Source: Candidatus Eiseniibacteriota bacterium
GTDB taxonomy: Bacteria > Joyebacterota > Joyebacteria > Joyebacterales > Joyebacteraceae
Assembly (NCBI GenBank): GCA_030639555.1
Contig: DAOWCM010000024.1
Coordinates: 1-13,797 of the forward strand
Direction: 5' to 3'
DNA: 13,797 nt
Positions 6,054-13,660 of the stretch are shown piece after piece (positions within the stretch are counted from its first letter, which is position 1; each line of letters opens with the position of its first letter). The position numbers were made by a program, and so were the translations under genes. The notes under the pieces are model-generated. The model was not told the origin of the DNA and made no database searches. It was given only the letters and a program-made list of their open reading frames with translations.

Positions 6054-7061
6054 ATGAGACGCCACCGCGGCGGGTTAGCCCGCGTCATTGTATACCTGCT
6101 GGCCGTCGCGGGGCTGCTGTCGTGCTCGGGTCCCGTGATCACGGCGGTCGGTGACAGCAACGAGCTGGTGATAATCCACGACCAGGACTCAGCGAAGCTC
6201 GTGGAACTTGTCGTCGACGCTATGGAAGCCCGGTGCAGCTGGCTGCTTGAGGAACCGGCGTTCAAGACGACCCTCACGACGCTCGAGAGATCCGGCGATC
6301 TCAAGAACCTGAGGCACGTGCTCCTCGTCGGGACCCTGGACGGCGGGGCCGTGGGGGAGATGGCCCGGAAGTTGTTCCCGGACCTCAGAGAAGATACTCC
6401 CCCCACCATCTCATTCACCGAGGACGTGTGGGCGAAGCGCCAGGTGGTGGGAGCTGTGGTCGGCGCAGACTCCAGAGCAGTCGCGACCTTCCTGCGCGAG
6501 CATGGAGACCGCGTCCGGGCCGACATGGAGGAGGCGGCTCTCGCACGCCTGTCCACCGCGCTTCGGGAAACGGCCGTCAAGGCCGGCATGGCACAGGCGA
6601 TGTCCGAGCGATTCGGATGGTCGGTGAGTCCCCCCAGCGGCTATGACTTCTACACCACCGACGCCGGGGACGGGTTCGTGTTCTTCCGCCGGACGCGTCC
6701 GGACAGAACGGTCTTCGTCTACTGGACGGACGGCGGACCCGGATTCGTGTCCGAGCAGTTCGCGCTCTCCAGACGCGACGAAGTGGGAACTCGCTACCTC
6801 GACGGAGACGTCATCGAATGGAAGCGGCCGGTCGAAGTGGAGCGCGTCGACTTCTTGGGGCTACCTGCCGTCCGCGTGTCGGGGTGGTGGAGCAACAGGA
6901 CGCTCGTCGGGGGAGGCCCCTTCAGAACCTACTGCTTCCACGAGCCGTCGAGTGAGCGCGTGTATCTCGTGGACGTCAGCCTGTTCGCGCCCGGGTTCGA
7001 CAAGACCGCGCTCATGCGAAACCTCGAGGCCATCGCGCACACCTTCGCGGCAGGGGAGTAG
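6054..7061 (+). CDS. DUF4837-family lipoprotein
   Basis: A 335-residue protein. The ATG at 6054 has GGAGG (6044-6048) 5 nt upstream; the GTG at 6048 overlaps that site and is rejected. A signal sequence (RRHRGG, then a hydrophobic stretch) ends LLSC with Cys24 as likely lipidation site. The mature part fits DUF4837 as I remember it: LRHVLLVGTLD early, EDVWAKRQVVGAVVGAD in the middle, a helical stretch, then FGWSVSPPSGYDF, DGFVFFRRTRPDRTVFVYW and GTRYLDGDVIEW. DUF4837 proteins occur mainly in Bacteroidota and relatives, with no assigned activity. It sits 2 nt after the LolB-like gene, closing a three-gene envelope operon. Confidence 0.75.
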   Translation: MRRHRGGLARVIVYLLAVAGLLSCSGPVITAVGDSNELVIIHDQDSAKLVELVVDAMEARCSWLLEEPAFKTTLTTLERSGDLKNLRHVLLVGTLDGGAVGEMARKLFPDLREDTPPTISFTEDVWAKRQVVGAVVGADSRAVATFLREHGDRVRADMEEAALARLSTALRETAVKAGMAQAMSERFGWSVSPPSGYDFYTTDAGDGFVFFRRTRPDRTVFVYWTDGGPGFVSEQFALSRRDEVGTRYLDGDVIEWKRPVEVERVDFLGLPAVRVSGWWSNRTLVGGGPFRTYCFHEPSSERVYLVDVSLFAPGFDKTALMRNLEAIAHTFAAGE

Positions 7062-7079
7062 CCGCTGGCGGCTTTCAAC

Positions 7080-7108
7080 TTGACAGACGGTACACGCTCT
7101 GATACTTT
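7080..7108 (+). promoter_or_regulatory. Candidate promoter for the 7175 gene
   Basis: TTGACA (7080-7085) is a perfect -35; at 17 bp lies TACTTT (7103-7108), a poor -10. The -35 context TTGACAGAC is the same as at 529. An alternative -10, GTATCCTG at 7133-7140, is identical to that of the efp promoter but has no -35 at the right distance. Start of transcription between about 7115 and 7147. Confidence 0.4.
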
Positions 7109-7174
7109 GACTCTGCCTTTCACTGGGTAACAGTATCCTGGCCGCAAAGGCGGCCGGGCGCGGGGACACTGCGA

Positions 7175-7864
7175 ATGGCCCCTCAGTATGACGACTTCAC
7201 CGCCCGAATCGCCGAGCTCGAGTCAGAGCTCGCGCGTGATCCCTCTCCGAGGATCTTCGCGCCTCTCACGGAGGCGTACAGGTTGTCCGGTCGGCTCGAC
7301 AACGCGTTGGAAACCGCCCGACGCGGAATCGAGGCGCACCCGGACCACGTGGGGATACGCATCGTCCTTGCCAGGACCATCGTCGACTCCCAGGGGCGGG
7401 AGAGGGCACTGTCGGCGTACGGGGACGTGCTGACGCTGGATTCCGGAAATCTCGAGGCCCAGGCGTACCTCGACTCCGAGCCAGAGCCGGTGGAAGCGCC
7501 GGTAGAGAGCGCGAGCACAGTGGACGCTCCTGCAGAGGACGGGGCCACGGCGGCCCCTCCTGACGAGGCGCCGCCCAACGCTCCTGAGGAGACCGCACGG
7601 TCCGGGCGGCGACCGGGCGCAGGTTCGCTGTCCGAGGAGCTTGCCCACCTTGCAGACCTGTTCTTGCCGGTGGACACGAGCTCCGAGGGGCCGTCACTCG
7701 GCCCATCGAGCATTGCAACGCTCACGCTCGCAGAGATCTACTCGCGACAGGGTCTGTACGGCAAGGCGGCGGAGGTCTGCGAGCGCATCCTGGAACGTGA
7801 CCCCGACAACGAGGGAGCGAAGTCAGCCCTCGACGAGTACAGGAAGCATCCCGCGTCGGTGTAG
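7175..7864 (+). CDS. TPR-like protein with disordered central linker
   Basis: A 229-residue cytoplasmic protein with no signal peptide. Start ATG at 7175 with a weak GGGGA 8 nt upstream. Residues 1-100 form two to three TPR-like hairpins (RIFAPLTEAYRLSGRLDNAL, ETARRGIEAHPDH, RALSAYGDVLTLDSGN). Residues about 103-150 are Ala/Pro/Glu-rich and probably unstructured. Residues 155-229 form another TPR unit (TLAEIYSRQGLYGKAAEVCE, then RILERDPDNEGA). Split-TPR proteins of this shape sit near efp in several GC-rich phyla, with no known function. It is separated from efp by 206 bp holding an inverted repeat and a promoter, so it is probably its own transcript. Confidence 0.75.
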   Translation: MAPQYDDFTARIAELESELARDPSPRIFAPLTEAYRLSGRLDNALETARRGIEAHPDHVGIRIVLARTIVDSQGRERALSAYGDVLTLDSGNLEAQAYLDSEPEPVEAPVESASTVDAPAEDGATAAPPDEAPPNAPEETARSGRRPGAGSLSEELAHLADLFLPVDTSSEGPSLGPSSIATLTLAEIYSRQGLYGKAAEVCERILERDPDNEGAKSALDEYRKHPASV

Positions 7865-7917
7865 AGCACGGAATCCGATGGCGGGCCGGCTGATGACCCC
7901 ATCTCTCTGCGCGTCCG

Positions 7918-7944
7918 AGCGATCGAAAACGGCACACGATCGCT
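7918..7944. repeat. Inverted repeat upstream of efp
   Basis: AGCGATCG (7918-7925) and CGATCGCT (7937-7944) are exact reverse complements with an 11-nt spacer. It could act as a terminator stem for the upstream gene, though no T run follows, or as a protein-binding site about 45 bp upstream of the efp -35. The rest of 7865-8070, apart from the promoter, shows no coding sequence. Confidence 0.4.
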
Positions 7945-7988
7945 GGGGCGTAGCTGAATTCGGGGTTCTCCGAGCTGGAACATACGTG

Positions 7989-8018
7989 TTGACGCGGTAC
8001 AAGGCGGAATTGTATCCT
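7989..8018 (+). promoter_or_regulatory. Promoter for efp-accB-accC operon
   Basis: TTGACG (7989-7994), 18 bp, TATCCT (8013-8018). Five of six and four of six matches. Start predicted near 8025, giving a leader of about 45 nt before the efp start codon. Confidence 0.5.
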
Positions 8019-8070
8019 GCATCTATTGCGCCTGAGTCGGTGATTCTGTGACCTTCAGCGTGAGAGATAC

Positions 8071-8628
8071 ATGGCTACTAGCAACGACTTCTACAACGGT
8101 ATGGTCATCCGCAAGAACGGCAAGCTCTACTCGATCACCGAGTTTCTTCATGTCAAGCCGGGAAAAGGCGGGGCGTTCGTGCGGAGCAAGCTCAAGGAAG
8201 TGAAGACGGGACGCGTTCTCGATGTCACATGGAGAGCCGGGGAGAAGGTGGACGACGTACGCCTTGAGCGTAGCAAGACGCAGTTTCTCTACAAGGACGA
8301 TCAGTTCCACTTCATGAGGATGGACGACTACGAGCAGGTCTCTCTGACCGAGGACGAGATCGGGAAGAAGAAAGCGCAGTTTTTGAAAGATGGATTGGAA
8401 GTCGAGATACTCTTCGACGGCAGCACGCCTGTGATCGTCGAGCTACCCAACTTCGTCGAGCTGACTGTCGTGAGGACCGATCCCGGGGTCAAGGGAGACA
8501 CGGTATCGGGAGGCTCCAAGCCAGCGACCCTGGAGACTGGAGCGGTCGTGCAGGTCCCTCTCTTCATCGAAGAGGGTCAGCGGCTCAAGATCGATACACG
8601 CACGGGCGCCTACGTCTCGCGCGTCTGA
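8071..8628 (+). CDS. efp: Translation elongation factor P
   Basis: A 185-residue full-length EF-P, which enters the ribosomal E site and helps peptide-bond formation at consecutive prolines. The order is KOW-like domain I (NDFYNGMVIRKNGKLYSITE), the tip loop HVKPGKGGAFVRSKL with Lys32 at the modification position, then two OB-type domains and the C-terminal signature region (RLKIDTRTGAYVSRV, as split around GQ). The tip reads PGKGG where the classic E. coli loop is PGKGQ; Lys means the EpmA/EpmB or deoxyhypusine-like or unmodified routes remain open, while Arg-rhamnosylation is excluded. No modification gene is in the window. The Shine-Dalgarno sequence is weak (GAGAGA). It leads the operon ahead of accB, a widely conserved order. 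Confidence 0.95.
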   Translation: MATSNDFYNGMVIRKNGKLYSITEFLHVKPGKGGAFVRSKLKEVKTGRVLDVTWRAGEKVDDVRLERSKTQFLYKDDQFHFMRMDDYEQVSLTEDEIGKKKAQFLKDGLEVEILFDGSTPVIVELPNFVELTVVRTDPGVKGDTVSGGSKPATLETGAVVQVPLFIEEGQRLKIDTRTGAYVSRV

Positions 8629-8658
8629 GTGTGCCTTCGGGCTTCTCCTGGAGGTCAG

Positions 8659-9123
8659 ATGGACAAGAAGAAGATAGAGGAACTCATCAGGCTGGTGGAG
8701 GAGAGCGATGTTGGCGAGCTCACGGTATCGGGTCTGTTCGGCTCGGTGAAGATCGTGAAGGAGGCTCCGCCCGCGGTCGCCGCTGCCGTCACCGCCCGTG
8801 GGGCGGCGGCCACTCCGGAACCCGACGTTCGCGGCGTCGCTGCGGTCGAAGAGACGCCCGAGGCGGCAGACCGTGACTCAGGACTGGTTCCGATCGAGTC
8901 GCCGATGGTAGGCACCTACTACGAGGCGCCGTCACCGGATTCACCGCCGTACGTGCGGCAGGGCGACCGCGTCAGCAAGGGACAGGTCGTCTGCATCGTC
9001 GAGGCGATGAAGCTCCTCAACGAAATCGAGTCCGAGGTCAGCGGGACCATCGTTCGGGTGGCGGTCGAGAACGCGCAGGCTGTGGAGTTCGGACAAGCGC
9101 TCTTCATGGTCGAGCCCGACTGA
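8659..9123 (+). CDS. accB: Biotin carboxyl carrier protein of acetyl-CoA carboxylase
   Basis: A 154-residue BCCP. The ATG at 8659 has GGAGG (8650-8654) 4 nt upstream; the frame is open 10 codons earlier but the protein naturally begins MDKKKIEELIRLVEESDVGE. Residues 1-35 match the BCCP N-terminal region that contacts biotin carboxylase. Residues 36-75 are an Ala/Pro/Glu linker. The biotinyl domain (about 76-154) has SPMVGTYY and VEAMKLLNEIE, with Lys118 as the biotinylated residue. It carries carboxyl groups from AccC to the carboxyltransferase, whose subunits AccA/AccD are not in this window. It lies 30 nt after efp and 31 nt before accC. Confidence 0.95.
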   Translation: MDKKKIEELIRLVEESDVGELTVSGLFGSVKIVKEAPPAVAAAVTARGAAATPEPDVRGVAAVEETPEAADRDSGLVPIESPMVGTYYEAPSPDSPPYVRQGDRVSKGQVVCIVEAMKLLNEIESEVSGTIVRVAVENAQAVEFGQALFMVEPD

Positions 9124-9154
9124 CGGGTCGACTCGTGTCGGAGGTGGAACAGAC

Positions 9155-10522
9155 ATGTTCGGTAAGGTGCTCGTAGCCAACAGAGGTGAGATCGCGCTGC
9201 GCGTGATGCGGGCCTGCAAGGAACTGGACATACCAACCGTGGCTGTTCATTCCGAGGTGGACGAAGACGCACTTCACGTCAAGTTCGCGGACGAGGCCGT
9301 GTGCATCGGCCCGGCGCACGGTGGCCTGAGCTACCTGGACGTCAAGGCGATCATGTCCGCCTGCGAGGTGACGGGCGCCGACGCGCTCCACCCGGGCTAC
9401 GGCTTCCTGGCCGAGAACGCCGATTTCGCCGAGGTCTGCGAGGCCCACGACGTCACATTCATAGGACCGACGGCCGACATGATGCGGAACCTGGGGGACA
9501 AAGCGCGGGCGCGCGCCATAATGTCCGCGTCCGGCGTGCCGGTGATCCCGGGAACCGACGGGGTCGTCGCCGACGCCCGGGAGGGAGCGAAGGCCGCGGA
9601 ATCGCTCGGCTATCCTGTGATGATCAAGGCGTCAGCCGGCGGAGGCGGCAAGGGCATGCGAATGGCGGCGGACCCGGACGAGTTTGCCGCTAACTTCCTG
9701 GTAGCCAGAGCCGAGGCCGAGGCCGCGTTCGGCAACGGCGACATCTATCTCGAGAAGCTGATCCCGGAACCGCGCCACATCGAGTTCCAGGTGTTGGGGG
9801 ACAACCACGGCAACATGGTGCACCTGGGAGAGAGGGACTGCTCGATCCAGCGGCGCCATCAGAAACTCATAGAGGAGTCTCCGTCACCCGCTGTCTCGCC
9901 CGAACTGCGCGAGCGCATGGGGGAGGCCGCCGTCCGGGGCGCCAGGGGAGCCGGCTACGTGAGTGCCGGCACGGTGGAGTTCCTCCTGAACTCGCGTGGT
10001 GACTTCTACTTCATGGAAATGAACACGCGGATACAGGTCGAGCATCCGGTCACCGAACTCGTCACCGGCGTTGACCTGGTGAAAGAGCAGATCAGAATCG
10101 CAGCCGGGGAACGGCTCGGAGTCGAGCAGGCCAGGCTGGGCTTGAGGGGACACGCGATCGAGTGCCGCATCAACGCCGAAGACCCGGAGCGGGACTTCGC
10201 TCCCTGTCCCGGGACCGTCAGCGAGTTCTACGTGCCCGGCGGCCCTGGGATCAGAGTCGACACGCACGTATACAGCGGCTACGCGATCCCTCCGCACTAT
10301 GATTCAATGATCGCCAAACTTCTCGCACATGGGAATACGCGGGAAGAGGCCATCGCGCGCATGCGACGCGCCCTGGAGGAATTTGTGGTCGTGGGTGTGG
10401 CAACGACGATACCCTTCCACAAGGCCCTGATGAATGACCCCGATTTCATGGCCGGCACATTCGACACCGGCACACTCGCGCGCAAAAAAAAAGCCTATGA
10501 GCAACTGGTCGGAGCCGTCTAG
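9155..10522 (+). CDS. accC: Biotin carboxylase subunit of acetyl-CoA carboxylase
   Basis: A 455-residue enzyme, the usual length, that carboxylates biotin on AccB using ATP and bicarbonate. GGAGG at 9140-9144 precedes the ATG by 10 nt. The N-terminal domain begins MFGKVLVANRGEIALRV; HPGYGFLAEN is at 79-88. The ATP-grasp part has MIKAS with Lys158, the glycine-rich GGGGKGM loop (162-168), ERDCSIQRRHQK (227-238) and the active-site segment EMNTRIQVEHPVTE (288-301), where Glu288, Asn290 and Arg292 match E. coli numbering. All key residues are present. The gene carries a nine-A run at 10484-10492, unusual in this GC-rich sequence, near its end. Confidence 0.97.
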   Translation: MFGKVLVANRGEIALRVMRACKELDIPTVAVHSEVDEDALHVKFADEAVCIGPAHGGLSYLDVKAIMSACEVTGADALHPGYGFLAENADFAEVCEAHDVTFIGPTADMMRNLGDKARARAIMSASGVPVIPGTDGVVADAREGAKAAESLGYPVMIKASAGGGGKGMRMAADPDEFAANFLVARAEAEAAFGNGDIYLEKLIPEPRHIEFQVLGDNHGNMVHLGERDCSIQRRHQKLIEESPSPAVSPELRERMGEAAVRGARGAGYVSAGTVEFLLNSRGDFYFMEMNTRIQVEHPVTELVTGVDLVKEQIRIAAGERLGVEQARLGLRGHAIECRINAEDPERDFAPCPGTVSEFYVPGGPGIRVDTHVYSGYAIPPHYDSMIAKLLAHGNTREEAIARMRRALEEFVVVGVATTIPFHKALMNDPDFMAGTFDTGTLARKKKAYEQLVGAV

Positions 10523-10524
10523 CC

Positions 10525-11262
10525 ATGGAACTCAGTCTGTATGCGCATCCGAATGACCTCTCCGAGGCCGAAGCTAAGGGCAAGACCGTCGTTGTCGTGG
10601 ACGTTCTGCGTGCTTCCAGCACGATAGTACAGGCCTGCGTGAGTGGCGTCGAGCGCATCATCCCCGTCGCGACCGTTGAGGAGGCCGCGAAGCTCCTGGC
10701 CACCCTCGAACGGAAGAAGACCCTCCTGGGCGGCGAGCGGGAGGGCATACCGATTGAGGGATTCGACCTCGGCAACTCACCTCTCGAGTACACCAGTAAG
10801 GTCGTCACGGGAAAGACGCTCATCTTCACCACGTCGAACGGCACGCTCGCCATCGCGAGGAGCGCCTCAGCGAGGGAGATCGTTCTCGGCTGCTTCCTCA
10901 ACCTGAGCGCCGTCGTGACGCACGTCATATCGAGCCGCGCAAAGAAGGTCGCGGTGCTTTGCGCGGGCGACCTCGGGCGCCTGTCGCTCGAGGATTTCGT
11001 TTGCGGGGGCCACGTGGTCGACCGCATCCTGGACGGAACCCGGGCCAGCACCGTCCTCAACGACGGAGCCGTCGCGGCGAGGGCACTCGCGAACGCGCTC
11101 CGTGACGTCGGCGAGGCCGTCAGGAATTCCTCTCACGGGCTCCGGCTGGCGGAACTCGGGTTTGAAGATGACGTCGAGTTCTGCTGCATGATCGACAAGT
11201 ACGTGACGGTCCCCATCGTCAAAGATGGGAGAATCTCCCTGCAGAATCGCCTCCGCCGCTAG
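10525..11262 (+). CDS. comB: ComB-family 2-phosphosulfolactate phosphatase
   Basis: A 245-residue protein matching ComB, the magnesium-dependent phosphatase that turns 2-phosphosulfolactate into 3-sulfolactate in coenzyme M biosynthesis. Recognised by VVVVDVLRASSTI (22-34), LLGGEREGIPIEGFDLGNSP (67-86), TLIFTTSNGT (98-107), GCFLNLSAV (122-130) and CAGDLGRLSLEDFVCGG (146-162), and a full-length C-terminus. It starts 2 nt after the accC stop codon, so it must be read from the same message. ComB homologues are widespread in bacteria that make no coenzyme M, and their substrate there is uncertain. No comA, comC or sulfolactate genes are in view, so the reaction in this organism is open. Confidence 0.9.
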   Translation: MELSLYAHPNDLSEAEAKGKTVVVVDVLRASSTIVQACVSGVERIIPVATVEEAAKLLATLERKKTLLGGEREGIPIEGFDLGNSPLEYTSKVVTGKTLIFTTSNGTLAIARSASAREIVLGCFLNLSAVVTHVISSRAKKVAVLCAGDLGRLSLEDFVCGGHVVDRILDGTRASTVLNDGAVAARALANALRDVGEAVRNSSHGLRLAELGFEDDVEFCCMIDKYVTVPIVKDGRISLQNRLRR

Positions 11263-11284
11263 GCGGATCCAGAGGGCCTGAAAC

Positions 11285-13660
11285 GTGGGACTTTTCGACC
11301 ACATGACGGACGACAGACGGCGGCAGCTGGTCGGCGTGCTGCTGCTCTTCCTCGGCCTGCTCATTGGCGTCAGCCTGGCCACTCACGTCTACTTCTCTCT
11401 CTCGAGCGACCTGGGCCCTGAGATCTGGACGACTCAGCTCGGTTTGCAGAACCGACAGGTGTCAGGGTGGATGTTCGACCTGCTGGGCCTATGCGCCTGG
11501 GTCGCGCCACTTCTGCTCATCATGTGGGGATGGAACCGGATCGCCGATGGAGAGCCGGGCCCCCTGGCTCTCAAGAGCGTGTTCATACTAGCGGTTTCGA
11601 TGATGGTCGTCGCGCTCATCTACACTGTCGGCGGGGAACGAACCGCCACCGTGACCGGCGTGGCGGGGGCGCTCTTGGCCGACCTGGGAATCCGCCACAT
11701 AGGCAGAGTGGGCACTTTCCTCGCGGGCGCGGGTGGCATCATCGTCATCACGCTTCTGACCACCGAGTTCGAGATCGACATGCTCTTGGCGCCGTTCATC
11801 GCGCTGGGCGGCTGGTTGGCACGCGTCGGAGAATCCGCGTGGGATCGGCTGACTGCGCTTGCCGAGAGAGAGCCCCGAGAGCGTGCGCGCCCGGCGGCAA
11901 AGCAACGGCGCACACCCAAGCGGGAGAGCACCCGTCCTGGCAGGCGCGCGGCGAGCGGGGCGCCGGCCGCGGAGAGCCGGCGGCCGCGGAGAGCCGAGAC
12001 GAAGGCGGCCCGCGGCACGGAGGCCGAGCAGAAGCCGCGCGGCCGCGTCCGCTCGACGCCGGAGATCGTCCAGTCCAAGTGCCGGGCGGCTCCGAAGCGC
12101 CCGTTGAAGCGCGTACCCGTACCCGGCGACTTCCGACTGCCGCCGCTGTCTCTCCTCGACGACCCTCCCGACGACAGCCACACCGAGGTCTCGCGCGATG
12201 AGCTGCTCGCGCGGTCCCGACTTCTCGAGGAGAAGTTGGGGGATTTCGATGTAGAGGCCTCTGTTGTGCAGGTGCACCCTGGACCGATCATCACGAGGTT
12301 CGAGATAGAACCGGCCAGGGGAGTCAAGGTCAGCAGGATCGCGAATCTTCAGGATGATCTGGCCCTGGCAATGAAGGCCACCGCGATCAGGATCATCGCG
12401 CCCATCCCGGGCCGGGGGGCGGTCGGCATTGAGATCCCTAACGAGCACCCCGCTGTCGTGTATCTCAAGGACACGCTGGCATCCGAGGCCTTCCAGCAGC
12501 TCAAGACCGAGATACCGATCGCGCTCGGTAAGGACACGACGGGCCGTGTCGCCTGCGCCGACCTGGCGAAGATGCCGCACCTTCTGGTAGCGGGGGCCAC
12601 CGGCTCCGGTAAGAGCATCTGTCTGAACGCGCTCCTGACGGGCATGATATTCCGCTCGACCCCCGCGGAGGTGCGCTTCGTCCTCATCGATCCGAAGCGT
12701 CTCGAACTGCCGCGATACGCCGGGATCCCTCACCTGCTGTCTCCGGTCGTCACCGACGCCAAGCAGGCAGCGATGGCGCTCCAGTGGCTGGTGAGCGAGA
12801 TGGACCGCCGCTACGACATCCTCTCAGCGCTGACCGTGCGTGACATAAACGGATTCAACAGACGCATCAAGAACGGAAGCGACCTCGACAGCCTGCCAGA
12901 GGGTGACAGGCATCACCTGCCGCACATCGTGGTAGTGGTGGACGAGTTCGCCGACCTGATGGTCCGGGCGCCGCGCGATGTCGAGGCGCCGGTACAGCGG
13001 TTGGCACAGATGGCGCGCGCGGTGGGCATTCATCTCGTCTTCGCAACGCAGCGCCCGTCGGTCGACGTCATCACCGGCGTCATCAAGGCGAACTTCGCGT
13101 CGCGTATCGCCTTCAGGGTCATCTCCATGACGGACTCCCGGACGGTTCTCGACAGAAACGGAGCGGAGACGCTACTGGGCAGCGGCGACATGCTCTTCCT
13201 GCCCACGGGCAAGCCCGACCCCATTCGACTGCACGGCGCGTTCATCTCCACTGAGGAGACGGCGCGCCTCGTCGCGTTCATGCGCAAACAGGGACCGCCC
13301 GACTACATGTTCGACCTCGAGGAGCAGAGCGGCATGGCCAGCAAGCTCGCCGCCGCTCAGAAGGACGAGCTCTACGAGAAAGCGCTCGAGATCGTGGTCG
13401 GGGTGCAGATGGGATCTACGTCCCTCCTGCAGCGACGCCTGTCCGTCGGCTACGCCCGTGCCGGCCGCTTGATGGACCTGCTCGAAGGCAACGGCATCGT
13501 CGGGCCGTTCAAGGGAAGCAGGGCGCGCGACGTGCTGGTCGGACCCGACTACCTGGAGGAACTGGCAGCCGGACTGATGACCGCGACCGCGCTGGCTGAG
13601 CCCTTCGACGAATCGTGCGGAGACGACGACGGGTACCCCGAGGCGGAGGAGGAGGACTAG
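11285..13660 (+). CDS. ftsK: FtsK/SpoIIIE-family DNA translocase
   Basis: A 791-residue, membrane-anchored DNA pump that clears and aligns chromosomes at the division septum. It starts at GTG with AGAGGG (11271-11276) 8 nt upstream; an ATG at 11303 is the alternative. Four membrane segments lie near residues 14-36, 62-82, 95-115 and 143-163. A basic, Arg/Ala/Pro-rich linker spans about 190-280. The motor has Walker A GATGSGKS (437-444), Walker B VVVVDEFADLM (549-559) and the FATQRPSVDVITGVIKANF segment (586-604). The gamma winged helix (about 700-752; LLQRRLSVGYARAGRLMDLL) reads orienting sequences. An acidic tail follows (772-791). The length matches shorter Bacillus-type family members, and the linker is far shorter than in E. 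coli FtsK. Confidence 0.95.
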   Translation: MGLFDHMTDDRRRQLVGVLLLFLGLLIGVSLATHVYFSLSSDLGPEIWTTQLGLQNRQVSGWMFDLLGLCAWVAPLLLIMWGWNRIADGEPGPLALKSVFILAVSMMVVALIYTVGGERTATVTGVAGALLADLGIRHIGRVGTFLAGAGGIIVITLLTTEFEIDMLLAPFIALGGWLARVGESAWDRLTALAEREPRERARPAAKQRRTPKRESTRPGRRAASGAPAAESRRPRRAETKAARGTEAEQKPRGRVRSTPEIVQSKCRAAPKRPLKRVPVPGDFRLPPLSLLDDPPDDSHTEVSRDELLARSRLLEEKLGDFDVEASVVQVHPGPIITRFEIEPARGVKVSRIANLQDDLALAMKATAIRIIAPIPGRGAVGIEIPNEHPAVVYLKDTLASEAFQQLKTEIPIALGKDTTGRVACADLAKMPHLLVAGATGSGKSICLNALLTGMIFRSTPAEVRFVLIDPKRLELPRYAGIPHLLSPVVTDAKQAAMALQWLVSEMDRRYDILSALTVRDINGFNRRIKNGSDLDSLPEGDRHHLPHIVVVVDEFADLMVRAPRDVEAPVQRLAQMARAVGIHLVFATQRPSVDVITGVIKANFASRIAFRVISMTDSRTVLDRNGAETLLGSGDMLFLPTGKPDPIRLHGAFISTEETARLVAFMRKQGPPDYMFDLEEQSGMASKLAAAQKDELYEKALEIVVGVQMGSTSLLQRRLSVGYARAGRLMDLLEGNGIVGPFKGSRARDVLVGPDYLEELAAGLMTATALAEPFDESCGDDDGYPEAEEED

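Noticed and set aside
7946..8035. tRNA-like opening (GGGGCGTAGCTGAATTCGG)
   Set aside because: The acceptor and D-arm start look tempting, but no anticodon arm, T-arm GGTTCGAATCC or matching 3' acceptor follows, and a promoter fits the region better.
10484..10530. Programmed -1 frameshift joining accC to comB
   Set aside because: The comB frame is indeed the -1 frame, but TGA at 10498-10500 stops it before the comB start.
11588..12733. A 381-codon minus-strand frame opposite ftsK
   Set aside because: It mirrors ftsK codons, has Arg-rich composition and no motif, and ftsK is unambiguous.
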